Positions 7,880 to 14,190 of a stretch of 17,250 nucleotides of DNA are shown here, piece after piece. The stretch covers positions 1 to 17,250 of the forward strand of contig CABRXX010000057.1 of NCBI GenBank assembly GCA_902475025.1, given 5' to 3'. The stretch comes from Merdiplasma sp905207905 (GTDB taxonomy: Bacteria; Bacillota; Clostridia; Lachnospirales; Lachnospiraceae). Each line of letters begins with the position of its first letter. Within the stretch, counting starts at the first letter, position 1. The translations under genes were made by a program, and so were the position numbers. The notes beneath the pieces were generated by a model that did no database searches, was not told the DNA's origin, and saw only the letters and a list, made by a program, of their open reading frames with translations.

Positions 7880-8263
7880 ATGGCACAACAGAAAATCAAA
7901 ATGGCAGGCGTTGATGTATGGCAGCCTGATAAAGATATGGCCTATGGTTTTGAAACGACTTACACCAGTGACAGTGCAAGAGCTCAGAGTGGAAAAGGTC
8001 ATTTTACCCCTATGTTTACGGTGGAGCAGTATGGATATTCGGCAACACATATTCCGGTAAGAGAAGCATCTAAGATATTGCACATCATTGCCTTGGGCAA
8101 GCCGTTTTCATTATACCGCTTTAGCCCATATCACTGTGAGTGGCGTACAGACAGGTTTTATGTTGGGAAAAGCGGAAATCTCAAAATAGGATCACTTGAA
8201 GAAAACGAAGAATATTTAAGTGAATTGTCTTTTAATATGACAGGTATGGAGAAACTGACATGA
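7880..8263 (+). CDS. Tail tip/adaptor protein, DUF6711-like
   Basis: This 127-residue protein lies between the tape measure and the large tail hub protein, where the distal tail protein or an equivalent adaptor is expected. It begins KIKMAGVDVWQPDKDMAYGF, contains SKILHIIALGKPFSLYRFSP, and then WRTDRFYVGKSGNLKIG, ending in a strand (LSELSFNMTGMEKLT). The pattern of an N-terminal strand with GVDVW, a mid helix and a FYVGK strand resembles a small family of clostridial siphophage tail proteins (DUF6711, from memory). It follows an AGGAGGG site at 7864-7870 and overlaps the next start by four bases. The role is inferred from position. Confidence 0.6.
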   Translation: MAQQKIKMAGVDVWQPDKDMAYGFETTYTSDSARAQSGKGHFTPMFTVEQYGYSATHIPVREASKILHIIALGKPFSLYRFSPYHCEWRTDRFYVGKSGNLKIGSLEENEEYLSELSFNMTGMEKLT

Positions 8264-11200
8264 TTAACGTATCTGAAAAATTCAAAGAGCTGATGCAGAA
8301 TAACACGGATTTCAAAGAATTTGCGGAGATTACATTTGCAGATGGAAGATCACTATCCATAGACGAGTCAGGTTTTACCGTAGCGAATAATGGTGTGACA
8401 GACGGGGCTAGTTCAAATTCAATCCCTATTGGCGAGGCACTCTGTAGAAGTGCTCAAATTGAATTGCTAAATGATGATGGTCATCTGCAGTCGTATGATT
8501 TTACTGGAGCGAGGATCCGGTTGTATACGACATTTGATTTGGGCGATGCAGTAGAGCGTATTGAGAATGGTATATTTACTGTAACGCAGCCAGAGACTTA
8601 CGGAACGACAGTTGCTGTTATGGCGTTTGATGATATGTATCGGGCGGATAGGCAGTTTAATACATCTCTTTCGTTTCCAACTACGGCTAGGACATTGCTG
8701 GATGATATTTGCTCCAGATGCGATATTCTTTTGGCATCTGCCAGTTTCCGAAATCAAAATTTTGTAATCAATGCGAAGCCTGTCGGAGAGTATACCTTCC
8801 GGCAGATCATCGGTTACATTGCAATGATTGCTGGCGGAAATGCGCGTATCAATCGTCAGGGTGCGCTTGAAATTCTTTCGTATACATTTGACTGGGAAAA
8901 TGCTCATAATCTGACGGAGTGGGTGAACTTAAAGACGGATGCCAGCGATATTGTGATTACCGGTGTACAGACAAGCAAAAGCACAGCAGCCGAGGATGAC
9001 AGCGATACAGAAACGATTATTCTGGAGGGTTCAGAAGGATATGTGATTCCGGTCTCCAATCCATTGGCAGTTGGGCAGGAGCAGACGCTGGTAAGTTTAC
9101 TGGGAGAGGTTCTTATTGGTGCAACGTTCCGTAAATTTGAAGGCGATTATATTGCGTATCCTATTGCTGAGTTTATGGATATGGCAAAGATTACAGATTG
9201 GGCGGGAAATACGTATAATACATTCTTGACAGATGTAGATTTCGTTTTCTTTGGTTTTACAACTATGAAGAATAGTGCTACATCGGGACTCCGACTGGCA
9301 AGCCAATATCGGTCACCAGCGCAGGGAGCTATTATTAAGGCCATAGAACTTGTTAAAAAAGAAAAAACAGACCGGGAGCTGGCCATTGAAAATCTGAACA
9401 AGGTCCTGGAGAATAGCTCTGGATTGTATCCCACCTATGAAAAGCAAGAAGACGGCAGCACAATCACCTATTTCCATGATAAGCCGACATTGGCCGAGTC
9501 TAAGAACGTGATCAAGATCACGGCAGACGCCGTTGGCGTGTCAAATGACGGCGGTAAGACCTATCCGTTTGGGTTCTTCCTGACCGGGACCATGATCACC
9601 AAGCTGCTGTACGCAGAGGGAATCAACGCAGATTATATTGACGCCGGGGCCATTACCGTGAAAGATCAGCAGGGGAAAATCATCTTCCAGGCGGATTTTG
9701 CCACCGGAAAGGTGATGATCTCCGGGGATTGTGTCATGATCGGGGACAAAACTGCCACAGATGCCATCAAGGACGTCATGGACACCGCAACAGCGGCTGC
9801 CAGCAACATGACCATGCAGCTGGACAATGACCATGCCACGGTGCCGGTGGATGCAGATGGAAACTATGAAAAATTCCCGGAGGGGATCACGACCAGACCC
9901 ATTGTGATGTATGGATCCAAGGATGTGACAAACCAGTGTTCTTTTTCTATCACGGAATCAGCTGCCATATCCGGCGCCTGGGACAGTGGGACCAGGACGT
10001 ATGTGGTCACAGCCCTGGAAGCAGATACTGCATGGGTAGATATAAAGGCCACCTATCTGGGTACGTTATCGGTCAGCAAGCGGTTTACAGTGTCCAAACT
10101 ACACGCCGGTATGGTGGGGCCGCCAGGGAGGGTGTATACCCTAGAGACGTCGGCCAGCATCGTGAAGATTGGAAAGGATAATGTCTATAATCCGGATGCG
10201 ATCAGCGCTGCGGCGTATTATAGAGAAGATACCAATGCAAGGCAGGCCTATAATGGCCGTTTCCGGATCCGGGAGACGGCGGATGGGTACACCTGGAACA
10301 CGATCTACGAAAGCACCCAGGACGAAAGCAACATAGAGCATTATCTGTATACGTTTTTTAGGACAACCGATGGAAAATTGATCCAGGCCAGCAACGGATC
10401 CTACCTTGCGATGCCAAGAGCAATATCCGAGATTGAGATATCGTTGTTTTCTTCCGGTGATGCAGAGGAGCTGATCGACATTAAGCGAGTATCCGTCCTG
10501 AAGGAAGTAGCTGCGCTGACCCAGGAAGAGATTTTCAATATCCTGACAGACGATGGTGCCGCTAAGGGAATTTACAAGATCGGCAAAGAGCTGTATGTGA
10601 ATGCCACCTACATGCGGGCCGGAGTGCTGGCGGATCTACTGGGCAGAAATCGCTGGAACCTGGAAACCGGCGAATTTCGGCTTTCAGGGATGGCTACGGT
10701 AGATGGGAAGCAGATTGCAGACAAGGAGGCAGTAGCAGCCACAGAAAAAGCCCTGAAAGAGGCCATTGAGAAGGTAAACAATTCGGTCACCGATGTGGAA
10801 AAGCAGATCAATATGGAGAATGTATTTAACCTTTGGTTTCAGAATGGAAAAACCAAGGGCTTTTTATTGGACTCCAATGGTGATCTGTATGTGTCATTTA
10901 GCTATGCCAGGGGCGGAACCCTGAAACTGGGCGGTGTCAATAACGGCAATGGTCTGCTGTCCATCCTGGATGCCAATGGCAGCCAGGTAGGGTACATTGA
11001 CAATACTGGAGTGAACTTTAAAAAAGGAACATTTTCCGGGAAAGTGACCGCGGAGACTGGAAAAATAGGTGGTTTTACCATCGACAAGACAAATTTGCAT
11101 ACTGGAAATCGTACAACAATTAATTCTGTAGGTGCCGGTGCGTATCTTGGAAATAATGGATTTTCTTGCTCGGACGGAAAAAATAAACTGGCAAATCTTA

Positions 11201-11799
11201 ACACTGGGTATTTATGGATCAGGACTACAGCTGCAAGATCATCGGCCAACGGGATCTATATGGAGAGATACGGGGCTAGTTCAAGAGGGTACATATCCGC
11301 AGAATTAATAGCGCTGGAAGACACGGCAGATGAATTAATCACAGAGGATTATTTTCGTGTGAATAAATCAGGTCTGTCTGTGCGGGGGAGTAAAAATCGA
11401 ATTGCCAAAACGAACAATTATCAGGATCGCCTATTGTATTGCTACGAAATGGGAAGTCCATTTTTTGGGGATATAGGGACGGCAACCATTGGAGCTGACG
11501 GCAAGTGTTTTGTGGATATAGATGATATTTTTTCAGAGACAGTTATCCCGGAAATGGAATATTATGTGTTTTTACAAAAAGAGGGCGAAGGAGATCTATA
11601 TGTGTCCCAAAAAACAGAAACGTATTTTGAGGTTTCTGGCACACCCGGATTACGTTTCTCCTGGGAGTTGAAGGCGCGCCAGTCTGGATATGGATATGAA
11701 CGGTTAAACAACTACCTGCCGGCGGAAGAGCAAGAGATTGATTATGCTCAGCAGGCCATCTGTATGATGAATGATTTTTATCAAGAACAGGAGGAATAA
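8260..11799 (+). CDS. Large tail hub/fibre protein, modular
   Basis: A 1179-residue protein. Residues 1-230 resemble the hub (gp27-like) domain of siphophage tail tips (AEITFADGRSLSIDESGF; AQIELLNDDGHLQSYDFTGA; GYIAMIAGGNARINRQGALE). Residues 350-500 hold a linker helix and an intertwined-strand region (KLLYAEGINADYIDAGAITV). About 517-615 looks like an Ig-like domain and 616-750 like a second beta-sandwich. Two related units follow: IFNILTDDGAAKGIYKIGKE near 755 and VFNLWFQNGKTKGFLLDSNG near 857, each ending in a short strand and a Gly-Leu turn. The C-terminal domain (about 1069-1155) begins GDIGTATIGADGKCFVDIDD and contains TPGLRFSWELKARQSGYGYE, a module common in Lachnospiraceae phage fibres. 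No catalytic motif is evident. Base composition changes abruptly within the gene. Confidence 0.85.
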   Translation: MINVSEKFKELMQNNTDFKEFAEITFADGRSLSIDESGFTVANNGVTDGASSNSIPIGEALCRSAQIELLNDDGHLQSYDFTGARIRLYTTFDLGDAVERIENGIFTVTQPETYGTTVAVMAFDDMYRADRQFNTSLSFPTTARTLLDDICSRCDILLASASFRNQNFVINAKPVGEYTFRQIIGYIAMIAGGNARINRQGALEILSYTFDWENAHNLTEWVNLKTDASDIVITGVQTSKSTAAEDDSDTETIILEGSEGYVIPVSNPLAVGQEQTLVSLLGEVLIGATFRKFEGDYIAYPIAEFMDMAKITDWAGNTYNTFLTDVDFVFFGFTTMKNSATSGLRLASQYRSPAQGAIIKAIELVKKEKTDRELAIENLNKVLENSSGLYPTYEKQEDGSTITYFHDKPTLAESKNVIKITADAVGVSNDGGKTYPFGFFLTGTMITKLLYAEGINADYIDAGAITVKDQQGKIIFQADFATGKVMISGDCVMIGDKTATDAIKDVMDTATAAASNMTMQLDNDHATVPVDADGNYEKFPEGITTRPIVMYGSKDVTNQCSFSITESAAISGAWDSGTRTYVVTALEADTAWVDIKATYLGTLSVSKRFTVSKLHAGMVGPPGRVYTLETSASIVKIGKDNVYNPDAISAAAYYREDTNARQAYNGRFRIRETADGYTWNTIYESTQDESNIEHYLYTFFRTTDGKLIQASNGSYLAMPRAISEIEISLFSSGDAEELIDIKRVSVLKEVAALTQEEIFNILTDDGAAKGIYKIGKELYVNATYMRAGVLADLLGRNRWNLETGEFRLSGMATVDGKQIADKEAVAATEKALKEAIEKVNNSVTDVEKQINMENVFNLWFQNGKTKGFLLDSNGDLYVSFSYARGGTLKLGGVNNGNGLLSILDANGSQVGYIDNTGVNFKKGTFSGKVTAETGKIGGFTIDKTNLHTGNRTTINSVGAGAYLGNNGFSCSDGKNKLANLNTGYLWIRTTAARSSANGIYMERYGASSRGYISAELIALEDTADELITEDYFRVNKSGLSVRGSKNRIAKTNNYQDRLLYCYEMGSPFFGDIGTATIGADGKCFVDIDDIFSETVIPEMEYYVFLQKEGEGDLYVSQKTETYFEVSGTPGLRFSWELKARQSGYGYERLNNYLPAEEQEIDYAQQAICMMNDFYQEQEE

Positions 11800-11800
11800 A

Positions 11801-12004
11801 ATGAAAAAAATAACGAGTTTCACTAAGATGATTACAGGAGAGGGCGTCAGGATGACCGTTACGTTTTCAGAGATTGACGGCAGTGGATCCCTGATCAGTC
11901 AGAACAATAAAGTAAATTTTATTGTAATGGATGAGGGGCTGGAAAAGAACATCAAGGCTATTGATGATTACATTTACAGCAACATATTAGACCAGATTAA
12001 GTAG
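11801..12004 (+). CDS. Small conserved protein after tail fibre
   Basis: A 67-residue protein starting at ATG 11801 after CAGGAGG (11788-11794), an ideal ribosome site. The frame is open further upstream inside the previous gene, but this start is preferred. It begins MKKITSFTKMITGEGVRMTV, continues TFSEIDGSGSLISQNNKVNF and ends in a helix (IKAIDDYIYSNILDQIK). It resembles small conserved proteins that follow large fibre genes in clostridial phages. The function is unknown; a fibre chaperone or a small tip subunit is possible from position alone. Confidence 0.75.
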   Translation: MKKITSFTKMITGEGVRMTVTFSEIDGSGSLISQNNKVNFIVMDEGLEKNIKAIDDYIYSNILDQIK

Positions 12005-12015
12005 GAGGCGCTATT

Positions 12016-12549
12016 ATGACAATAAGCATACTGAGTACACTGATCAAAGGGCTGTCTGAGGCGTCCAAGAGCGAGCTGGCGGATACCACAGATCTGATCA
12101 TTGAGGGAGACGTTACCAAACGCACAAGGCTGGCCACGTTGGCAGATTGGATCAGGGGCAAATTGGGGATAGGCACAGCGTCAAGCCTGACCACGACCAG
12201 CAAGGAAGTGGTAGGAGCCATCAATGAACTAAACACGAAAACAAAATCCAAGGAAATGACCGCTATAAGTGCGCAGGGGTCAAATGGATGGGCACGTTAC
12301 TGTATAGAAAACGGTATATGCTTTGTAAACATCGAACTTACTCCCTATTCCGTAGAGCATGACGGACCGGTCTGCTTTCCGCTTCCAGGCGCAAAGTACA
12401 AGAATTTATTAACATTTACGCTTGGAACAGCTTCCGGAAATTGCTACTGCGCATATTTACGCCACACAGATAATGCCCTGTGTTTTTATAATCCGGGATA
12501 TAGGACTGTAGAGAGGATCGATTGTACAATCTCTTACCCAGTCGCATGA
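12016..12549 (+). CDS. Short tail fibre, currently expressed C-terminal variant A
   Basis: A 177-residue protein with AGGAGG at 12003-12008. Residues 1-75 form a constant N-terminal part: a helical segment (LSEASKSELADTTDLIIEGD) and the fibre-linker motif TTTSKEVVGAINELNTKT seen in many phage fibres. From about residue 76 the C-terminal part is a beta-rich domain (SNGWARYCIENGICFVNIEL; KNLLTFTLGTASGNCYCAYL; ending CTISYPVA), the likely receptor-binding tip. The junction falls on an approximately 22-bp site at 12222-12243 whose inverted copy lies at 12823-12844. Between them, the other strand encodes a second tip. The gene is therefore the expressed half of a probable invertible cassette. The receptor is unknown. 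Six cysteines are unusual for a fibre tip. Confidence 0.82.
   Translation: MTISILSTLIKGLSEASKSELADTTDLIIEGDVTKRTRLATLADWIRGKLGIGTASSLTTTSKEVVGAINELNTKTKSKEMTAISAQGSNGWARYCIENGICFVNIELTPYSVEHDGPVCFPLPGAKYKNLLTFTLGTASGNCYCAYLRHTDNALCFYNPGYRTVERIDCTISYPVA
12222..12243 (+). repeat. Inverted repeat copy 1 (crossover site in fibre gene)
   Basis: The core AACTAAACACGAA lies at 12227-12239 inside the fibre reading frame, encoding ELNTK at residues 71-75. Over 22 bases it differs from the reverse complement of copy 2 (12823-12844) at two positions. It marks the border between the constant N-terminal and variable C-terminal coding parts. Confidence 0.85.
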
Positions 12550-12837
12550 TTATTTAATTTCTCCGGATATTTCTGTTAAATAATTGAGACCATCCGTCAA
12601 TCCCATTGTGGTGTCGGTTTTTAGTAAAACCCGCCAGCAATTAGCCATATCGCTGATAGATGATACTTCCGTATTTATCCATCCCTTATCGACCGAAAAA
12701 ATCCGCACAGAAGATATGGATAGTTTGCGATTCTTATAATTTTTAGGGATCATAACCGCAAATCCCATTCCTTTTACGTTAAATCCTGGTAACCAGTTCC
12801 CTTGGAATGTGCTGGTGACCAGTGTATTCGTGTTTAG
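12550..12837 (-). CDS. Silent alternative fibre C-terminus (variant B)
   Basis: An open frame of 95 codons on the minus strand runs from the inverted crossover site to TAA at 12552-12550. It has no ribosome site at its beginning, which lies inside the repeat, and begins in the middle of a fibre-like linker: LNTNTLVTSTFQGNWLPGF. It continues FNVKGMGFAVMIPKNYKNRK and SISDMANCWRVLLKTDTTMG and ends LTEISGEIK. Inversion between copies 1 and 2 would join it in frame to residues 1-72 of the short fibre, giving a protein of about the same length as variant A. Its stop codon abuts the stop codon of variant A with no base between. It is read as a stored receptor-binding tip, not an independent gene, though an internal ATG at 12768 would leave a 72-codon frame. 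Confidence 0.72.
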   Translation of the reverse strand, partial: LNTNTLVTSTFQGNWLPGFNVKGMGFAVMIPKNYKNRKLSISSVRIFSVDKGWINTEVSSISDMANCWRVLLKTDTTMGLTDGLNYLTEISGEIK

Positions 12838-12844
12838 TTAATTG
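12823..12844 (-). repeat. Inverted repeat copy 2 (crossover site)
   Basis: On the minus strand this reads CAATTAACTAAACACGAATA and two more bases, matching copy 1 at 20 of 22 positions. One difference changes the in-frame GAA codon of copy 1 into TAA, which closes the silent frame upstream. The repeat bounds the invertible segment on its right. Confidence 0.85.
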
Positions 12845-12867
12845 CCAACCATAACATTGCGGATTTT

Positions 12868-12901
12868 CACCTCCTGGCTTGATATGATGATCCAGGAGGT
12901 G
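12868..12901 (+). promoter_or_regulatory. Hairpin hiding a ribosome binding site
   Basis: CACCTCCTGG (12868-12877) pairs perfectly with CCAGGAGGTG (12892-12901) around a 14-base loop, with one more T-A pair outside. The right arm is the ribosome site for the TTG-started small ORF at 12909. In RNA the hairpin would occlude the ribosome site, keeping translation low unless it is opened. Confidence 0.65.
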
Positions 12902-12908
12902 ATTTTAT

Positions 12909-13064
12909 TTGGATGTAAGAGACACAATAATCCAACGTGTAACAGCCGCATTACAGGCACAGGGGCAACAGGGCGATGTGATTACGGCGGTACAAGATGT
13001 GCTGGTGATCAATGTATTCGTGTTTAGTTTAATTAATAGCAACAAATTGTGGCATAAAAAGTAA
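12909..13064 (+). pseudogene. Possible truncated recombinase N-terminus
   Basis: A 51-codon frame starts with TTG at 12909, nine bases after AGGAGG (12894-12899). It begins MDVRDTIIQRVTAALQAQGQ and continues GDVITAVQDVLVIN before running into the third copy of the crossover site, where the sequence becomes VFVFSLINSNKLWHKK and stops. The first part resembles, from memory, the N-terminal helical region of tyrosine recombinases found beside variable tail fibre genes in Clostridia. No catalytic Arg, His or Tyr region is present here or downstream. I infer a recombinase gene cut by a deletion that also removed part of a fibre cassette. It could instead be an unrelated small protein. Confidence 0.4.
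13013..13034 (-). repeat. Third copy of the crossover site
   Basis: The same core lies in the same orientation as copy 2, 190 bases to its right, with one extra T in the outer flank. Similarity to copy 2 extends leftwards over a further 16 bases (12807-12822 and 12997-13012, two mismatches). On the minus strand it begins LNTNTLITST, close to LNTNTLVTST of variant B, so it looks like the start of another, now lost, fibre cassette. Confidence 0.75.
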
Positions 13065-13113
13065 AGGTATATGAGTTCCGGATGTTTCCGGGATTGATAT
13101 GCTTTTACTTTTG
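13061..13113 (+). terminator. Long imperfect stem-loop, probable terminator
   Basis: Arms 13061-13081 and 13088-13108 pair over 21 positions with one G-G mismatch and several G-U pairs, around the loop ATGTTT. A short T-run follows close to the 3' arm. It separates the fibre region from the lysis genes. The weak T-run leaves termination uncertain; an RNA-processing or protective structure is also possible. Confidence 0.55.
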
Positions 13114-13198
13114 AGAAGAGGTGATGAATATGGAGATCAGAGCCAGACCCTGAGAAGGAGTCTATTTTGTGCAGAAAAATCAGAAAGGAAAAACGAAG

Positions 13199-13507
13199 AT
13201 GGATACGCCGATTTCGCGAGCGGAACATGAAGAATTTAAGAAAAGAATGGAAGAAGAACATAGACGACAGAACCGGCGCATTGAGCTGTTGGAGAACACT
13301 GTGCAGCAAATCGGGGAAATTGCCACATCGGTAGAAAAGATGGCGGTAAGCCTGCAAAGCATGGTAAAGGAGCAGGAACAGCAGGGCCAAAGATTGGAAG
13401 CACTGGAGTCCCGGGATGGAGAAATGTGGCGCAAAGTTGTTGGGCATGTAGTAACTGCAATCATAAGTATTATACTCGGATTTGTATTTGCACAAATCGG
13501 AATGTAA
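13199..13507 (+). CDS. XhlA-like membrane-anchored lysis protein
   Basis: A 102-residue protein of the hemolysin XhlA type, which works with a holin in host lysis. Residues 1-75 form a charged coiled coil (RAEHEEFKKRMEEEHRRQNR; IGEIATSVEKMAVSLQSMVK), and the C-terminus is one membrane helix (VVGHVVTAIISIILGFVFAQ). Homologues generally start close to MDTPISRAEH, and an AAAGGA site precedes ATG 13199. A GTG at 13169, eight bases after AGAAGGAG, would add ten residues and cannot be excluded. A nine-codon frame (13124-13153, MNMEIRARP) precedes it with its own ribosome site. The holin gene follows after 13 bases. Confidence 0.8.
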   Translation: MDTPISRAEHEEFKKRMEEEHRRQNRRIELLENTVQQIGEIATSVEKMAVSLQSMVKEQEQQGQRLEALESRDGEMWRKVVGHVVTAIISIILGFVFAQIGM

Positions 13508-13520
13508 AAGGAGGATCAAT

Positions 13521-13811
13521 ATGGATATTAATTTTTTGTTTGAGTACATTAACCCGTTAATTTTAGGGATCTGTCTGCTGGTGGGGTTTGTGTTGAAAAC
13601 AGCATTCGACTGGTTCCCAAATAAATACATCCCCCTGGCGGCGCTGTGCATGGGGACGATCATTGCAATTTTGATTAACCTGCAAGCTGGTATCAATGCA
13701 GAGGTGATATTGGGCGGAATGATCTCCGGCTTGGCCAGCACAGGATTATATGAAATGCTGCGAAACTTGATTGAAAAAGACGGGAAAAAGGATGATGTGG
13801 GCGGCGAGTAA
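13521..13811 (+). CDS. Phage holin
   Basis: A 96-residue membrane protein started by ATG 13521 after AAAGGAGG (13507-13514). The frame is open upstream inside the previous gene but lacks a ribosome site there. It has two or three membrane segments: INPLILGICLLVGFVLKTAF, IPLAALCMGTIIAILINLQA and a weaker one with GGMISGLASTGLYEML. It ends in a charged tail (IEKDGKKDDVGGE). Size, layout and position next to XhlA and before the endolysin fit a holin, which opens the cytoplasmic membrane at lysis. Its last codons form the left arm of a terminator. Confidence 0.87.
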   Translation: MDINFLFEYINPLILGICLLVGFVLKTAFDWFPNKYIPLAALCMGTIIAILINLQAGINAEVILGGMISGLASTGLYEMLRNLIEKDGKKDDVGGE

Positions 13812-13824
13812 GCTGCCCTTTTTT
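13799..13824 (+). terminator. Terminator overlapping the holin stop codon
   Basis: GGGCGGC (13799-13805) pairs with GCTGCCC (13812-13818) around GAGTAA, which contains the stop codon, and is followed by six T residues. It ends the XhlA-holin transcript before the accessory cassette. Confidence 0.85.
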
Positions 13825-13837
13825 CTGAAAAAATCTC

Positions 13838-13866
13838 TTGACTTTTTGCGCGTGCTATAATATATT
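13838..13866 (+). promoter_or_regulatory. Sigma-A-type promoter
   Basis: TTGACT at 13838-13843 is followed after 17 bases by TATATT at 13861-13866. An overlapping TATAAT at 13856 has no -35 at the right distance. The promoter lies just after the holin terminator and 30 bases before the ribbon-helix-helix gene, making this an independently transcribed unit, possibly active in the lysogen. Confidence 0.8.
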
Positions 13867-13896
13867 TATTGCGAGGGCAAAAAGTGAGGTGATACA

Positions 13897-14073
13897 ATGA
13901 GTCCTAGAACAGGAAGGCCACCGAAAGAAAATCCCAGAAAAATAAATTTGAATATCCGATTAACGGAAGCAGAGGCACAGGATATCCAGGAATGTGCTAA
14001 TGCTTTGAAAATTTCAAGGACGGATGCGATAATGAAAGGGATAGAGATGGTTAAGTCTGAAATAAAAAAATAG
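13897..14073 (+). CDS. Ribbon-helix-helix DNA-binding protein
   Basis: A 58-residue protein starting at ATG 13897 after GTGAGGTGAT. It begins with an AT-hook-like basic arm (RTGRPPKENPRK), then a predicted strand (INLNIRLTEAE) and two helices (AEAQDIQECANALK and SRTDAIMKGIEMVKSEIKK). This is the usual strand-helix-helix layout of CopG/Arc-type dimeric repressors, including the SRTDAI helix start. It has its own promoter and is followed by an inverted repeat containing GAGCGTTGA, a possible operator. Target genes are unknown; self-regulation or control of the ORF6N gene downstream is inferred. Confidence 0.8.
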   Translation: MSPRTGRPPKENPRKINLNIRLTEAEAQDIQECANALKISRTDAIMKGIEMVKSEIKK

Positions 14074-14107
14074 AGCGTTGACGCTCCACAAAAGTCAATC
14101 AACGCTC
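14073..14107. repeat. Inverted repeat after the regulator gene
   Basis: GAGCGTTGA (14073-14081) is repeated inverted as TCAACGCTC (14099-14107). A shorter competing hairpin GAGCG-TTGA-CGCTC uses the same left arm. No T-run follows, so it is a poor terminator. It may be an operator for the ribbon-helix-helix protein. Confidence 0.5.
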
Positions 14108-14113
14108 ACAGTG

Positions 14114-14157
14114 AGAAGTTTCCTTCTGTAAATATTATAATGCAGAATGGAACTTCT
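14114..14157 (+). promoter_or_regulatory. Possible promoter and operator of ORF6N gene
   Basis: AGAAG-TTTC-CTTCT (14114-14127) is a small palindrome, and a third matching arm AACTTCT lies at 14151-14157. Between them is a good -10 box, TATAAT at 14136-14141. No clear -35 is visible at the normal spacing. The arrangement suggests a regulated promoter in which a repressor covers the -10 region. Confidence 0.4.
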
Positions 14158-14190
14158 TTCAAGAACCAAAATTCGAAAGGAGTTTTTACT

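Noticed and set aside
12222..13034. CRISPR-like repeat array
   Set aside because: Only three copies, two orientations and unequal large spacing with coding content between.
12016..13064. Diversity-generating retroelement
   Set aside because: There is no reverse transcriptase, and the fibre tips are unrelated alternatives in opposite orientation rather than a template and variable repeat pair.
12905..13897. 330-codon minus-strand open frame opposite the XhlA and holin genes
   Set aside because: It overlaps well-supported plus-strand lysis genes and has unnatural composition. Only its last part, across the third crossover site, is meaningful as a cassette remnant.
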